NCBI GenBank assembly: GCA_021828935.1
Contig: JAJZCU010000200.1
Coordinates: 1 to 5,110, forward strand
Length of the DNA stretch: 5,110 nucleotides
DNA from: Planctomycetota bacterium
GTDB lineage: Bacteria; Planctomycetota; Phycisphaerae; WQYP01
Reading direction: 5' to 3'
The translations under genes were made by a program, and so were the position numbers. Below, one piece after another: positions 4,955 through 5,110 of this stretch; the stretch's first letter is position 1; each line of letters starts with the position of its first letter. The notes under the pieces are model-generated. The model saw only the letters and a list, made by a program, of their open reading frames with translations, did not search any database and had not been told where the DNA came from.

Positions 4955-5110
4955 ATGACGCAGGCCCTTGCACGCACCGAAGCAGACCCACCGCCGCCCC
5001 GGCGTCGCCCCAAAATGCGCACCTTCGGCCCCAAGCGCTGGGAACCCCGCGGCCGGGGCTTTTATCTGATCCTGACAGCCACGGCGGGAGAAAAGCGGAC
5101 GGGGGGAGTT
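4955..5110 (+). CDS. Unidentified reading frame, 5' part only
   Basis: An open frame of 52 codons runs from ATG 4955 to the window end. I do not recognise it. The N-terminus is Pro/Arg-rich (residues 12-20, PPPPRRRPK) and strongly basic, followed by GRGFYLILTA (33-42), which could open a membrane segment; a positively charged cytoplasmic tail before a first transmembrane helix would look like this. No convincing ribosome-binding site precedes the ATG; a later start at the Met of residue 21 is possible. Bases 5082-5110 are a reversed copy of methyltransferase-gene sequence, so only about the first 42 codons are likely to be native. It may be an inner-membrane protein gene or not a gene at all. 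Confidence 0.35.
   Translation, partial: MTQALARTEADPPPPRRRPKMRTFGPKRWEPRGRGFYLILTATAGEKRTGGV
5082..5110. repeat. Right terminal 29-bp inverted copy of 3461-3489
   Basis: The last 29 bases are the exact reverse complement of 3461-3489, which encode the C-terminus of the methyltransferase (about residues 234-242) and part of its stop codon. The match breaks at 5081 against 3490. Together with the left-end copy it indicates a fold-back junction close to the right end of the assembled molecule rather than a genomic repeat. Confidence 0.95.

Overview
The window is a short stretch of a GC-rich (visibly above 55%) bacterial genome carrying five complete genes and two that are cut off by the window ends. 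My best guess for the organism is a member of the Planctomycetota or a related PVC-group bacterium. The reasons are the Phycisphaerae-like style of the PGRP-type amidase with a Tat/lipoprotein leader, the particular orphan nucleotidyltransferase family, the GH127-type exported glycosidase and sparse operon structure. This is inference from family resemblance, with no marker gene present.

Layout. On the minus strand at the left lies the N-terminal part of an exported GH127 (DUF1680) beta-L-arabinofuranosidase-like protein (364 to 8). Upstream of it on the same strand is a Tat/lipobox N-acetylmuramoyl-L-alanine amidase (1464 to 532). Divergent from the amidase are a lone MNT-type nucleotidyltransferase (1656-2417) and, 76 bp later, a TIM-barrel sugar isomerase/endonuclease IV-like protein (2494-3282). 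A convergent intergenic region with three small hairpins (3283-3458) separates these from a minus-strand class I SAM methyltransferase with a GTG start (4187 to 3459). That gene is divergent from osmC (4320-4748), a textbook OsmC peroxiredoxin. After a 206-bp hairpin-containing gap an unidentified reading frame begins at 4955 and runs off the end. No uncovered stretch exceeds 300 bp.

How the genes work together. The amidase and GH127 proteins are both exported and could act on cell-wall or scavenged polysaccharides. The GH127 gene appears to have its own promoter with a palindrome over the -10 box, suggesting specific regulation. OsmC would detoxify hydroperoxides in the cytoplasm. The methyltransferase and osmC share a 132-bp divergent control region. 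I see no pathway linking all the genes; the region looks like ordinary chromosomal housekeeping and accessory content.

The most striking signal concerns the molecule itself rather than its genes. Both window ends are exact reverse complements of internal sequence: 31 bp (1-31 against 609-639) and 29 bp (5082-5110 against 3461-3489). This is the pattern of inverted fold-back chimeras at contig ends, as produced by multiple displacement amplification, or of an assembly graph ending in inverted k-mers. Consequently the GH127 stop codon and the last codons of the right-hand reading frame are probably artefacts. I found no CRISPR array, tRNA, rRNA, insertion sequence, toxin-antitoxin pair or defence system, and no convincing previously undescribed system.
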